Notes: generated by a model not told the origin, from the sequence alone. A DNA stretch of 64,000 bases from Paramacrobiotus metropolitanus (GCF_019649055.1 NW_026570393.1:62001-126000); one strand, 5' to 3'; shown: positions 14,087 through 27,364, counted from the stretch's first letter. Program-made: numbers and translations.

Positions 14087-14243
14087 TAGGACAAAATGGT
14101 CGCATACCCAACATCTCCACATTCAGTACGAATGCAGCGCAGTGCGCTGTACGACTGGGTTCAAAATATCCGTTTCGTACAAGTGCACTGCACCGCTTGC
14201 GTACAGAATGCTGGGTGTGGGGCTATGCGACCATTTAGTCCTA
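14087..14243. mobile_element. Short hairpin (MITE-like) element
   Basis: The stretch begins TAGGACAAAATGGTCGCATA and ends with the near-exact reverse complement TATGCGACCATTTAGTCCTA; the interior arms also pair imperfectly around GTACG and GCAGTGC blocks. Length and full-length foldback structure suggest a non-autonomous DNA transposon. Target duplications are not clear. Confidence 0.55.
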
Positions 14244-14497
14244 CATTGTATTATGGGTTAGCCTTTTAGTTTAGTGAATAAAGCATCAGTTGGTCACTTT
14301 GTCGTAAAATGCGGCAAAATCCGTTTTTTCCCGGTACCTTGACCGAGAAGTATAGGGGAGCGTTGTTAGCGTAGACAGATATTGCGCATAATGAAAAAAC
14401 TGACCAAACCGCGTGAAAGTAAAACGTCCATTGATAGACATTTCATCCGATTGGGTAATTTTTGTTTTCTGGCGCTACCTGGCCTGGTGAAAGTCAC

Positions 14498-14968
14498 AGC
14501 GATGGAGAAGTTCTTGGGTTTGACAGATGTCGAAGGCCTGATGTTTTTGCACTGCAAAATTTAAATGTGGAACAATACAGGAGGGAAGGAGCAAAAGCTA
14601 ATTCTTTAAACAGTCGGATTAACTACCCGGCGCCCGGCAGGCACGTGTAAAACCAGGCGATTGCAGGGAACTTCCCGATAGGCGATATTCGGTCGGAATG
14701 CTGGGATAGTAGGTAAGCAGGATTTTAGCGATCGTTTGCCGGCATGCGGCTTCTGTCCAAAATGTCGGAGTGCCAGTCAGTAGCGGACTTGTTTAAAGCA
14801 TATGTATACTGTATATGTAAAAACTAAGAATCTTTAATAATCTTATTGTTCAGGATATTTCTTCGATGCCATTTGAATTTATAAGATCTCCATGGAGTTC
14901 AAAGAGTTACGATTTTCAGTTTCGGCGCAGTGTCACTTCTGCAGACAGAGATGCCCGATATCCGAGGT
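14498..14968. repeat. Left direct-repeat flank of the satellite array
   Basis: Almost identical to 22333-22803, with differences of a base or so. It begins AGCGATGGAGAAGTTCTTGG at both places. Short frames inside do not look like a gene. It marks the left end of a unit of roughly 7.8 kb that has been duplicated around the satellite. Confidence 0.85.
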
Positions 14969-15276
14969 CGAATATAGGAAAATAATCAAATAATATTATT
15001 ACATTGATAACTGATATGCAAGATTATATTACTGCTTAGTTATTTTAATTGTTTTGAATTAGCCAGAACTTTTCAGTGAGGTACGAGGACCATTGGGTGC
15101 TGTGAACATACCCTGCACGATTAGGCTACGATGAACAGCCGGCTAAAGTTAAGCCGTTTGCATTCAGACTGTGATATCAGTGGCGTTGCGAGCTACGGCT
15201 GTTCATCGCAGCCTAATCGTGCAGGGTATGTTCACAGCACCCAATGGTCCTCGTACCTCACTGAAAAGTTCTGGCT
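14969..15276. repeat. Inverted satellite monomer and 80-bp-arm palindrome at the left array edge
   Basis: 14969-15050 is the reverse complement of the outer part of the 240-bp monomer; about 120 bases of the inverted monomer are deleted relative to the right-hand copy. 15061-15140 and 15197-15276 are inverted arms of 80 bases, with one mismatch noticed in the inner stem, around a 56-base spacer. The second arm runs straight into the direct-orientation array. Confidence 0.85.
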
Positions 15277-18200
15277 ACCAATCACCAACCCTAACTTAAT
15301 TCAAAAGAAAAAAAATTCTGGAAACGAACGGTACACTGTAGATGTGGAACTACAAATCCAATCCTATGCTTCTATCGCAGAACCAAACGAAAAATTAAAA
15401 TAACTAAGCAGTAATATAATCTTGCATATCAGTTATCAATGTAATAATATTATTTGATTATTTTCCTATATTCGACCCACCCAATGGTCCTCGTACCTCA
15501 CTGAAAAGTTCTGGCTACCAATCACCAACCCTAACTTAATTCAAAAGAAAAAAAATTCTGGAAACGAACGGTACACTGTAGATGTGGAACTACAAATCCA
15601 ATCCTATGCTTCTATCGCAGAACCAAACGAAAAATTAAAATAACTAAGCAGTAATATAATCTTGCATATCAGTTATCAATGTAATAATATTATTTGATTA
15701 TTTTCCTATATTCGACCCACCCAATGGTCCTCGTACCTCACTGAAAAGTTCTGGCTACCAATCACCAACCCTAACTTAATTCAAAAGAAAAAAAATTCTG
15801 GAAACGAACGGTACACTGTAGATGTGGAACTACAAATCCAATCCTATGCTTCTATCGCAGAACCAAACGAAAAATTAAAATAACTAAGCAGTAATATAAT
15901 CTTGCATATCAGTTATCAATGTAATAATATTATTTGATTATTTTCCTATATTCGACCCACCCAATGGTCCTCGTACCTCACTGAAAAGTTCTGGCTACCA
16001 ATCACCAACCCTAACTTAATTCAAAAGAAAAAAAATTCTGGAAACGAACGGTACACGAAATGTTCACAGCACCCAATGGTCCTCGTACCTCACTGAAAAG
16101 TGGCTACCAATCACCAACCCTAACTTAATTCAAAAGAAAAAAATTCTGGAAACGAACGGTACACTGTAGATGTGGAACTACAAATCCAATCCTATGCTTC
16201 TACGGCTGTTCATCGCAGCCTAATCGTGCAGGGTATGTTCACAGCACCCAATGGTCCTCGTACCTCACTGAAAAGTTCTGGCTACCAATCACCAACCCTA
16301 ACTTAATTCAAAAGAAAAAAATTCTGGAAACGAACGGTACACTGTAGATGTGGAACTACAAATCCAATCCTATGCTTCTATCGCAGAACCAAACGAAAAA
16401 TTAAAATAACTAAGCAGTAATATAATCTTGCATATCAGTTATCAATGTAATAATATTATTTGATTATTTTCCTATATTCGACCCACCCAATGGTCCTCGT
16501 ACCTCACTGAAAAGTTCTGGCTACCAATCACCAACCCTAACTTACACTGTAGATGTGGAACTACAAATCCAATCCTATGCTTCTATCGCAGAACCAAACG
16601 AAAAATTAAAATAACTATGCAGTAATATAATCTTGCATATCAGTTATCAATGTAATAATATTATTTGATTATTTTCCTATATTCGACCCACCCAATGGTC
16701 CTCGTACCTCACTGAAAAGTTCTGGCTACCAATCACCAACCCTAACTTAATTCAAAAGAAAAAAAATTCTGGAAACGAACGGTACACTGTAGATGTGGAA
16801 CTACAAATCCAATCCTATGCTTCTATCGCAGAACCAAACGAAAAATTAAAATAACTAAGCAGTAATATAATCTTGCATATCAGTTATCAATGTAATAATA
16901 TTATTTGATTATTTTCCTATATTCGACCCACCCAATGGTCCTCGTACCTCACTGAAAAGTTCTGGCTACCAATCACCAACCCTAACTTAATTCAAAAGAA
17001 AAAAAATTCTGGAAACGAACGGTACACTGTAGATGTGGAACTACAAATCCAATCCTATGCTTCTACGGCTGTTCATCGCAGCCTAATCGTGCAGGGTATG
17101 TTCACAGCACCCAATGGTCCTCGTACCTCACTGAAAAGTTCTGGCTACCAATCACCAACCCTAACTTAATTCAAAAGAAATAAAATTCTGAAACGAACGG
17201 TACACTGTAGATGTGGAACTACAAATCCAATCCTATGCTTCTATCGCAGAACCAAACGAAAAATTAAAATAACTAAGCAGTAATATAATCTTGCATATCA
17301 GTTATCAATGTAATAATATTATTTGATTATTTTCCTATATTCGACCCACCCAATGGTCCTCGTACCTCACTGAAAAGTTCTGGCTACCAATCACCAACCC
17401 TAACTTAATTCAAAAGAAAAAAAATTCTGGAAACGAACGGTACACGAAATGTTCACAGCACCCAATGGTCCTCGTACCTCACTGAAAAGTGGCTACCAAT
17501 CACCAACCCTAACTTAATTCAAAAGAAAAAAATTCTGGAAACGAACGGTACACTGTAGATGTGGAACTACAAATCCAATCCTATGCTTCTACGGCTGTTC
17601 ATCGCAGCCTAATCGTGCAGGGTATGTTCACAGCACCCAATGGTCCTCGTACCTCACTGAAAAGTTCTGGCTACCAATCACCAACCCTAACTTAATTCAA
17701 AAGAAAAAAATTCTGGAAACGAACGGTACACTGTAGATGTGGAACTACAAATCCAATCCTATGCTTCTATCGCAGAACCAAACGAAAAATTAAAATAACT
17801 AAGCAGTAATATAATCTTGCATATCAGTTATCAATGTAATAATATTATTTGATTATTTTCCTATATTCGACCCACCCAATGGTCCTCGTACCTCACTGAA
17901 AAGTTCTGGCTACCAATCACCAACCCTAACTTACACTGTAGATGTGGAACTACAAATCCAATCCTATGCTTCTATCGCAGAACCAAACGAAAAATTAAAA
18001 TAACTAAGCAGTAATATAATCTTGCATATCAGTTATCAATGTAATAATATTATTTGATTATTTTCCTATATTCGACCCACCCAATGGTCCTCGTACCTCA
18101 CTGAAAAGTTCTGGCTACCAATCACCAACCCTAACTTAATTCAAAAGAAAAAAAATTCTGGAAACGAACGGTACACTGTAGATGTGGAACTACAAATCCA

Positions 18201-21200
18201 ATCCTATGCTTCTATCGCAGAACCAAACGAAAAATTAAAATAACTAAGCAGTAATATAATCTTGCATATCAGTTATCAATGTAATAATATTATTTGATTA
18301 TTTTCCTATATTCGACCCACCCAATGGTCCTCGTACCTCACTGAAAAGTTCTGGCTACCAATCACCAACCCTAACTTACACTGTAGATGTGGAACTACAA
18401 ATCCAATCCTATGCTTCTATCGCAGAACCAAACGAAAAATTAAAATAACTATGCAGTAATATAATCTTGCATATCAGTTATCAATGTAATAATATTATTT
18501 GATTATTTTCCTATATTCGACCCACCCAATGGTCCTCGTACCTCACTGAAAAGTTCTGGCTACCAATCACCAACCCTAACTTAATTCAAAAGAAAAAAAA
18601 TTCTGGAAACGAACGGTACACTGTAGATGTGGAACTACAAATCCAATCCTATGCTTCTATCGCAGAACCAAACGAAAAATTAAAATAACTAAGCAGTAAT
18701 ATAATCTTGCATATCAGTTATCAATGTAATAATATTATTTGATTATTTTCCTATATTCGACCCACCCAATGGTCCTCGTACCTCACTGAAAAGTTCTGGC
18801 TACCAATCACCAACCCTAACTTAATTCAAAAGAAAAAAAATTCTGGAAACGAACGGTACACTGTAGATGTGGAACTACAAATCCAACTTATGCTTCTACG
18901 GCTGTTCATCGCAGCCTAATCGTGCAGGGTATGTTCACAGCACCCAATGGTCCTCGTACCTCACTGAAAAGTTCTGGCTACCAATCACCAACCCTAACTT
19001 AATTCAAAAGAAATAAAATTCTGGAAACGAACGGTACACTGTAGATGTGGAACTACAAATCCAATCCTATGCTTCTATCGCAGAACCAAACGAAAAATTA
19101 AAATAACTAAGCAGTAATATAATCTTGCATATCAGTTATCAATGTAATAATATTATTTGATTATTTTCCTATATTCGACCCACCCAATGGTCCTCGTACC
19201 TCACTGAAAAGTTCTGGCTACCAATCACCAACCCTAACTTAATTCAAAAGAAAAAAAATTCTGGAAACGAACGGTACACGAAATGTTCACAGCACCCAAT
19301 GGTCCTCGTACCTCACTGAAAAGTGGCTACCAATCACCAACCCTAACTTAATTCAAAAGAAAAAAATTCTGGAAACGAACGGTACACTGTAGATGTGGAA
19401 CTACAAATCCAATCCTATGCTTCTACGGCTGTTCATCGCAGCCTAATCGTGCAGGGTATGTTCACAGCACCCAATGGTCCTCGTACCTCACTGAAAAGTT
19501 CTGGCTACCAATCACCAACCCTAACTTAATTCAAAAGAAAAAAAATTCTGGAAACGAACGGTACACTGTAGATGTGGAACTACAAATCCAATCCTATGCT
19601 TCTATCGCAGAACCAAACGAAAAATTAAAATAACTAAGCAGTAATATAATCTTGCATATCAGTTATCAATGTAATAATATTATTTGATTATTTTCCTATA
19701 TTCGACCCACCCAATGGTCCTCGTACCTCACTGAAAAGTTCTGGCTACCAATCACCAACCCTAACTTACACTGTAGATGTGGAACTACAAATCCAATCCT
19801 ATGCTTCTATCGCAGAACCAAACGAAAAATTAAAATAACTAAGCAGTAATATAATCTTGCATATCAGTTATCAATGTAATAATATTATTTGATTATTTTC
19901 CTATATTCGACCCACCCAATGGTCCTCGTACCTCACTGAAAAGTTCTGGCTACCAATCACCAACCCTAACTTAATTCAAAAGAAAAAAAATTCTGGAAAC
20001 GAACGGTACACTGTAGATGTGGAACTACAAATCCAATCCTATGCTTCTATCGCAGAACCAAACGAAAAATTAAAATAACTAAGCAGTAATATAATCTTGC
20101 ATATCAGTTATCAATGTAATAATATTATTTGATTATTTTCCTATATTCGACCCACCCAATGGTCCTCGTACCTCACTGAAAAGTTCTGGCTACCAATCAC
20201 CAACCCTAACTTAATTCAAAAGAAAAAAATTCTGGAAACGAACGGTACACTGTAGATGTGGAACTACAAATCCAACTTATGCTTCTACGGCTGTTCATCG
20301 CAGCCTAATCGTGCAGGGTATGTTCACAGCACCCAATGGTCCTCGTACCTCACTGAAAAGTTCTGGCTACCAATCACCAACCCTAACTTAATTCAAAAGA
20401 AAAAAATTCTGGAAACGAACGGTACACTGTAGATGTGGAACTACAAATCCAATCCTATGCTTCTATCGCAGAACCAAACGAAAAATTAAAATAACTAAGC
20501 AGTAATATAATCTTGCATATCAGTTATCAATGTAATAATATTATTTGATTATTTTCCTATATTCGACCCACCCAATGGTCCTCGTACCTCACTGAAAAGT
20601 TCTGGCTACCAATCACCAACCCTAACTTAATTCAAAAGAAAAAAAATTCTGGAAACGAACGGTACACGAAATGTTCACAGCACCCAATGGTCCTCGTACC
20701 TCACTGAAAAGTGGCTACCAATCACCAACCCTAACTTAATTCAAAAGAAAAAAAATTCTGGAAACGAACGGTACACTGTAGATGTGGAACTACAAATCCA
20801 ATCCTATGCTTCTACGGCTGTTCATCGCAGCCTAATCGTGCAGGGTATGTTCACAGCACCCAATGGTCCTCGTACCTCACTGAAAAGTTCTGGCTACCAA
20901 TCACCAACCCTAACTTAATTCAAAAGAAAAAAAATTCTGGAAACGAACGGTACACTGTAGATGTGGAACTACAAATCCAATCCTATGCTTCTATCGCAGA
21001 ACCAAACGAAAAATTAAAATAACTAAGCAGTAATATAATCTTGCATATCAGTTATCAATGTAATAATATTATTTGATTATTTTCCTATATTCGACCCACC
21101 CAATGGTCCTCGTACCTCACTGAAAAGTTCTGGCTACCAATCACCAACCCTAACTTACACTGTAGATGTGGAACTACAAATCCAATCCTATGCTTCTATC

Positions 21201-22329
21201 GCAGAACCAAACGAAAAATTAAAATAACTAAGCAGTAATATAATCTTGCATATCAGTTATCAATGTAATAATATTATTTGATTATTTTCCTATATTCGAC
21301 CCACCCAATGGTCCTCGTACCTCACTGAAAAGTTCTGGCTACCAATCACCAACCCTAACTTACACTGTAGATGTGGAACTACAAATCCAATCCTATGCTT
21401 CTATCGCAGAACCAAACGAAAAATTAAAATAACTATGCAGTAATATAATCTTGCATATCAGTTATCAATGTAATAATATTATTTGATTATTTTCCTATAT
21501 TCGACCCACCCAATGGTCCTCGTACCTCACTGAAAAGTTCTGGCTACCAATCACCAACCCTAACTTAATTCAAAAGAAAAAAAATTCTGGAAACGAACGG
21601 TACACTGTAGATGTGGAACTACAAATCCAATCCTATGCTTCTATCGCAGAACCAAACGAAAAATTAAAATAACTAAGCAGTAATATAATCTTGCATATCA
21701 GTTATCAATGTAATAATATTATTTGATTATTTTCCTATATTCGACCCACCCAATGGTCCTCGTACCTCACTGAAAAGTTCTGGCTACCAATCACCAACCC
21801 TAACTTAATTCAAAAGAAAAAAAATTCTGGAAACGAACGGTACACTGTAGATGTGGAACTACAAATCCAATCCTATGCTTCTACGGCTGTTCATCGCAGC
21901 CTAATCGTGCAGGGTATGTTCACAGCACCCAATGGTCCTCGTACCTCACTGAAAAGTTCTGGCTACCAATCACCAACCCTAACTTAATTCAAAAGAAAAA
22001 AATTCTGGAAACGAACGGTACACTGTAGATGTGGAACTACAAATCCAATCCTATGCTTCTATCGCAGAACCAAACGAAAAATTAAAATAACTAAGCAGTA
22101 ATATAATCTTGCATATCAGTTATCAATGTAATAATATTATTTGATTATTTTCCTATATTCGACCCACCCAATGGTCCTCGTACCTCACTGAAAAGTTCTG
22201 GCTACCAATCACCAACCCTAACTTAATTCAAAAGAAAAAAAATTCTGGAAACGAACGGTACACGAAATGTTCACAGCACCCAATGGTCCTCGTACCTCAC
22301 TGAAAAGTGGCTACCAATCACCAACCCTT
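15241..22329. repeat. Satellite array, 240-bp monomer with higher-order organisation
   Basis: The blocks beginning 15241, 15481, 15721 and 15961 repeat exactly every 240 bases. Monomer types alternate: full 240 bp; a form of about 205 bp lacking the AATTCAAAAG...GGTACAC segment; a chimera in which TGCTTCTA jumps to the palindrome arm (CGGCTGTTCATCGCAG); and a truncated form starting GTACACGAAATGTTCACAG. The last marker recurs near 16051, 17440, 19274, 20662 and 22258, giving spacings of about 1.39, 1.83, 1.39 and 1.60 kb, so two higher-order units of about 3.0-3.2 kb are visible. A rare ACTATGCAG variant recurs at matching places (about 16615, 18450, 21433). The monomer has an open frame of about 80 codons but no sign of coding selection. 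Confidence 0.95.
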
Positions 22330-22332
22330 GGT

Positions 22333-23197
22333 AGCGATGGAGAAGTTCTTGGGTTTGACAGATGTCGAAGGCCTGATGTTTTTGCACTGCAAAATTTAAA
22401 TGTGGAACAATACAGGAGGGAAGGAGCAAAAGCTAATTCTTTAAACAGTCGGATTAACTACCCGGCGCCCGGCAGGCACGTGTAAAACCAGGCGATTGCA
22501 GGGAACTTCCCGATAGGCGATATTCGGTCGGAATGCTGGGATAGTAGGTAAGCAGGATTTTAGCGATCGTTTGCCGGCATGCGGCTTCTGTCCAAAATGT
22601 CGGAGTGCCAGTCAGTAGCGGACTTGTTTAAAGCATATGTATACTGTATATGTAAAAATTAAGAATCTTTAATAATCTTATTGTTCAGGATATTTCTTCG
22701 ATGCCATTTGAATTTATAAGATCTCCATGGAGTTCAAAGAGTTACGATTTTCAGTTTCGGCGCAGTGTCACTTCTGCAGACAGAGATGCCCGATATCCGA
22801 GGGTCGAATATAGGAAAATAATCAAATAATATTATTACATTGATAACTGATATGCAAGATTATATTACTGCTTAGTTATTTTAATTTTTCGTTTGGTTCT
22901 GCGATAGAAGCATAGGATTGGATTTGTAGTTCCACATCTACAGTGTACCGTTCGTTTCCAGAATTTTTTTTCTTTTGAATTAAGTTAGGGTTGGTGATTG
23001 GTAGCCAGAACTTTTCAGTGAGGTACGAGGACCATTGGGTGCTGTGAACATACCCTGCACGATTAGGCTACGATGAACAGCCGGCTAAAGTTAAGCCGTT
23101 TGCATTCAGACTGTGATATCAGTGGCGTTGCGAGCTACGGCTGTTCATCGCAGCCTAATCGTGCAGGGTATGTTCACAGCACCCAATGGTCCTCGTA
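22333..23197. repeat. Right direct-repeat flank with complete inverted monomer and palindrome
   Basis: 22333-22803 repeats 14498-14968. 22804-23040 holds one complete inverted monomer, and the same palindrome spacer as on the left follows. The similarity stops after CCTCGTA at about 23197, where unique sequence resumes. The structure is therefore flank, inverted monomer, palindrome, array, flank, inverted monomer, palindrome. Confidence 0.85.
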
Positions 23198-23323
23198 TTC
23201 TTTGAATTGTGGAAGCATGTTTAAAAAGACTGCACATCGAAAATTCGTAGATTGATCTGTAGCAATCAAATGCCAACCATTCCCCGTTAGCGATATTTCC
23301 TAAGTAATAAAATAATCAGGTAC

Positions 23324-23514
23324 CTCTCAATATTTGTTTCCGCGTCACCCGATTCCACGTCCTGGTATTCATCGACGTACTCATCAAGCTGAAAATCCGC
23401 GACTGCATTCTTCGCTGCGGCGACGGGTTCGAATTCGCCAACCTGCACTGCCGTCAAAATTCCCGGCGCTTTCTTTGGTTCTGTGCATTCTTTAGTTCTT
23501 TTGGAATCGTCACG
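23324..23514 (-). CDS. Candidate internal exon, acidic protein of unknown function
   Basis: Open frame between a plausible acceptor (CTCTCAG|CGTG) and a donor (GAGAG|GTACCTG). It encodes RDDSKRTKECTEPKKAPGI, then an acidic stretch with LDEYVDEYQDVESGDAE. Base composition is more coding-like than its surroundings. No start exon was found, and the next possible exon would run into the satellite flank. No family recognised. Confidence 0.3.
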
Positions 23515-24029
23515 CTGAGAGTTGGTTTTGTGTGGCGTCAGGTTACGTTATTTTTGAAACGTTCACTGTAACGCTGGACGTGGCCCAATGAGCCGCAACT
23601 ACATTGCATAACAGCGACTCGGTGCTAAAGTAATTTGCTTACGTAACAAAGGCGGCATTATTTTGGTTAACGTAGCTTTTTCGTACACTGGTGGTTGTAT
23701 ATCTATATATGAATTTGTAATTGAAAATGCTCGACTTCTGGACAGCAGATTCATAGCTGACATTCATAACTACAGTAAGTATTATTTTGCCATACGACTA
23801 ACAGCTCACTAAATTGCTGTACGAGAGAGAAAGACATTTTTGAATACGAGAGTTATTAATTCTCGTGATTTTGAGCTTAGAACTTATCTGTCGTAGCCGT
23901 ATTTCACGGTTCCGTTCTGGATAGCGACGTACACCAAGTACTGGTTGGTCAGTACACCAAGTACTGTACGTATACGTTCTTTTCCAGTTACTGGCTTTTC
24001 TTATATCTCAAGGAACGACTGCGCTGATG

Positions 24030-24420
24030 ATACGGTAAGCAGCTGTTCGACGGTATTTGCTTCTACTGCTGACAGCCATCTATTTTCTGGAATATGTTGA
24101 GCTACGATGCTTGTGAGCTCGTGGTTATGATCGTCCACGGTAGTGCAGAATGCAGATGAACGCTTTCCATCATACCGTTAAGAAGTTTAAGTTGGACTTA
24201 CAACTTGCAGCCACTTTTGGATTATCGTTGTGACGGATTTGTGGGTGACCTGCCCATCCTTTGGCTGTCGCTTAACCTTTCCAAGGCGCGTGGATAGAGC
24301 GTCGACTGCAAAAGTTCAAGGCATTTCCTTAGGTAACATCTCACTGGCCAATTCCACTTCACCAATCCAGCGCGTTTCGCCCCGGTGTGGTAAGCATTTG
24401 TCATATCGTTTATTAATCGT
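24030..24420 (-). repeat. Dispersed repeat family C, copy 1 (degenerate coding element)
   Basis: The minus strand reads QVTHKSVTTIIQKW and, further on, NGMMESVHLHSA and DDHNHELTSIV. A second copy at 34020-34420 reads QVNHKSITT and KGMIEIVHLP with DDHNDELTSIV. Frames are broken in both. A C-terminal H-x-H after a cysteine-bearing stretch would fit a FLYWCH-type zinc finger of a Mutator-like element, but that is only a guess. Confidence 0.4.
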
Positions 24421-26199
24421 CGCCACGGAGGAGCAAACGATGTTCCCGCTTTCGTTATGGTGTTACAACCCTGTAACCATCCCCAAGTTCGAACTACGGT
24501 TAAATATGAAATTTTTAACTGGCGGTGAAAACAAAAGTTGTGGTTTGCACATAGTCTGACAGAGAATAAGTGTGCACTGATCTACATCTACGGTACTCAG
24601 AGTAATTTTAAAATTGGTGCACAGCGGCAGTACAAGCATTTGAGCTGCCAAAAGCCTTTTCGTCTGACAGTTCGGGGACTCGATCTTGTGGCCAATAGCG
24701 CCACGCATATGGGGGTAATGCACTCTCGTTTTAGTTGCCAACCTTTAACGGCTGCTACTGAAAACACAACAACCTTTCCGGTATTTCCAGTGCCAGCAAT
24801 GACATTTTTAAGGATGCCATCGATGTGATCAATAAAATTGCACGGTAACAAAGGCATATACCAGTTTACAAGTATATTGTCGCAGAATTTCCATGTTGTG
24901 ATGCAGGTCTTGGCTTTTGCTACAGTCATGAAACATTTCTGAACTTTTGCCGCCATATTTACTCGAATCTGGTTGTTCGAAAACAGGTGACAAAAATCCT
25001 GAGTTCATAATATATAGAGATAGCGTTTACATAAGGGCCTTTATACTAATCAGCTTTGATCCCATAATATCGGTGCAGCAAGTATAGGAATCATCTCGAG
25101 ACCCTGTATAAACATTTTTGCATTGATTACGTAAGCTGACCAGCGAAGTTAAGCATGCCTGCATGCGTCATTAAAGTAGCCACTAGCAGCACAACCAATG
25201 GTAAATATTTGACGCATCAGTATGCAACTGGATCGGTTTCCAACGAGATAAATCTGGTTCGAGCAGTTCTGCCGTACCATTTTCACTTTGGAAGAAACTC
25301 AATCCACCAGTCACTATCCTTTTAAACCGTGGTCAAAGCTGATTTTATTTTCGTTTACGATTTTGACTTCTGATAATTCTGCAATATGCCGTCTCGTAAA
25401 CGAACGACCAATCGGCACACATTTCGAAACAAACATGAGAGATCCATTAGACTTTGCGGTGCTGTAAGGTTGCAAACACTTTTAGATTTCCACATATAAG
25501 GAGGGCTATTTGGACCCTTCAGTTTTCCATGCGGTAGACTAAGTGTCTGTGTAACAGAATCGAGCATAATACCAAGAAACTTAAGCGTTGTAGAGGGGCC
25601 TTCAGTTTTTTATTGGCTAGTGGGGACACCTAGACACCTAGGACAGGACAAATGCGCTCAAGTTAAAAAATTCATTCATAGCCTATGAATCATAGGTATG
25701 GCGCAGAGTTATTGTAATTCTCCTTCCACATGTCCCAGTTCATAACTTTAGGATTAAAACGTAATAATTCCTTCGTGCTCGCAGTGTTCGCCTACTTCAG
25801 CAGGATTTTCAGCAGTAACGATTTCAGTTGGACAAAAAGGGCTCGTAATACCCTCTGGAGTAATTTTATAGGCTGCTCGCGATGCCATAATTAAGATATC
25901 AATGAAGTTTTTGACGAGTTGGTTTTCTCAAATAATCGGGACTTCGTACAATTAGAACGATCCTGATGGCGTCGCCAGTTTTCATATTCCGCTTTACAAA
26001 ACTGTTTGAAAGCTTTTAGATGCCGACGTCTACAGAGGTCTGTAATGCTGAGTATCGAATTTGCTAGCTTGGTTTGCCAGACGAATAGCTGCACCACATT
26101 TACGCAGGTTTAGGCAGGATTCGGCCATCTAATTGATAATAATGATCGGCATAAGTACATCAAGGTAACTGGGAAGTAACAACAATATTATAATAACAC
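24421..26199. other. No supported gene; possible family C continuation
   Basis: Minus-strand frames of about 90-120 codons at 24463-24956 probably belong to the decayed element of family C. Beyond 25.0 kb I see only short frames and no repeat or domain I can name. Confidence 0.35.
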
Positions 26200-26990
26200 A
26201 GATTGCTATACAGGCATTGTGTAAGCAATACAACAATATCTCATAAAACGTAGTACGAGGACACACTAAGTATACGTGATAGACCAAAAAACCAGCGAGA
26301 ATAAATGATAACCAATCACGTGTTGTGCAGCACGCCCAGCCACCAAGGGTTGGCGGTCCAAGTACTGCCTAGTAAACAGCTCTTCAGAGACGCGTATGCT
26401 GACTTCCAGCTCTCATTCCTTGTGTGATATGGAACGAAACAATTCGATCAATGTAGCAAAAGATGCAGAAAAAAATCTACAAGATTTTTGATACCCAACA
26501 AGTTGCAGTTTATAGCGATTAAGACAATAGATAGCGTTTTTGAGTTTCTCGTAGACATAGCATAGGAATCTGTGTGGGGAACCCTTGACCGTGGATTCTA
26601 TGCTAAGTCTACGAGAAAATGAAAATAGCTGTAATCTGTTTGAATCAGCGTATCTTCTCACTTACTTGGTATCAAAAATCGTGTAATTTTTTTCTGCGTC
26701 TTCTGATATATTGGTTGAATAGTCACGTTCCAGATTGCACGAGAAACCAGCGTTGAAAGTTTGCATAATTTTCAGTCAGACATTTTTTATGTGCTTACAA
26801 GCAACTGCAAACCTGGGTGGTTGCCCGCGTTGCATGAGCCGGGCATGGTTATCACTTATTCTCGCTTAATTTTTTGTCTATCACGTATACTTAGTGTGTC
26901 CTCGTACTGTAGATACTTTCATGCACTAAGTGCCAGTATACTGTATACCACAATCATGGTAGCAGTGAAAACCAGCAGAATAAATTCAAG
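26200..26990. mobile_element. Large foldback element with arms of about 350-390 bp
   Basis: The two halves are imperfect inverted copies around about 26580. Innermost arms TTTCTCGTAGACATAGCATA (26545) and TATGCTAAGTCTACGAGAAA (26600) pair closely. Middle arms share ATACCCAACAAG / CTTACTTGGTAT and the GCAGAAAAAAATCTACAAGA motif with its complement near 26675. Outer arms 26247-26311 and 26848-26912 pair over about 60 bases with a few mismatches (TATCACGTATACTTAGTGTG). There is no transposase, so it looks non-autonomous. Confidence 0.75.
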
Positions 26991-27364
26991 TGAACAGCAG
27001 ACTTACAAAATCGTAGACATTTTGTTGAAATCTACACGGAAGTGTTTCGTCGTAAATGAACCTCACCATTCGTTTCATAGTCCGAAGCGCCGTACAATCG
27101 TGGTTTTTTTGTGGGAAGCTTGGATTCGTAATTCGTACTTTATTACCCTCTGTGGCGCACTTAGCGGTAAATATATTATTTTTATTAACCAACTCGCGGC
27201 TAGTACGACTAATAACAAAATTATAACAAAAATTGAGTAAGGCAATAAGCACTTGTACATCGGTTGCTAGGTATAGGGTGCAGCGACATTGTACAGTCCA
27301 CTGCTGTACGTACATATGTCATACCCTCCTTAAAAATAATTATATGATGAGAACTGCTCCTTGA

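Noticed and set aside
15131-15403. 90-codon frame crossing the palindrome into the first satellite monomer
   Set aside because: It is an accident of the repeat: its start lies in the palindrome spacer, the rest is non-coding monomer, and other monomers carry indels that break it.
15241-22329. CRISPR-like repeat-spacer array
   Set aside because: Repeats are contiguous 205-240 bp satellite monomers without unique spacers, in a eukaryotic genome.
23429-23450. GGTTCGAATTC, resembling a tRNA B-box
   Set aside because: No A-box or cloverleaf around it, and it lies in a minus-strand open frame.
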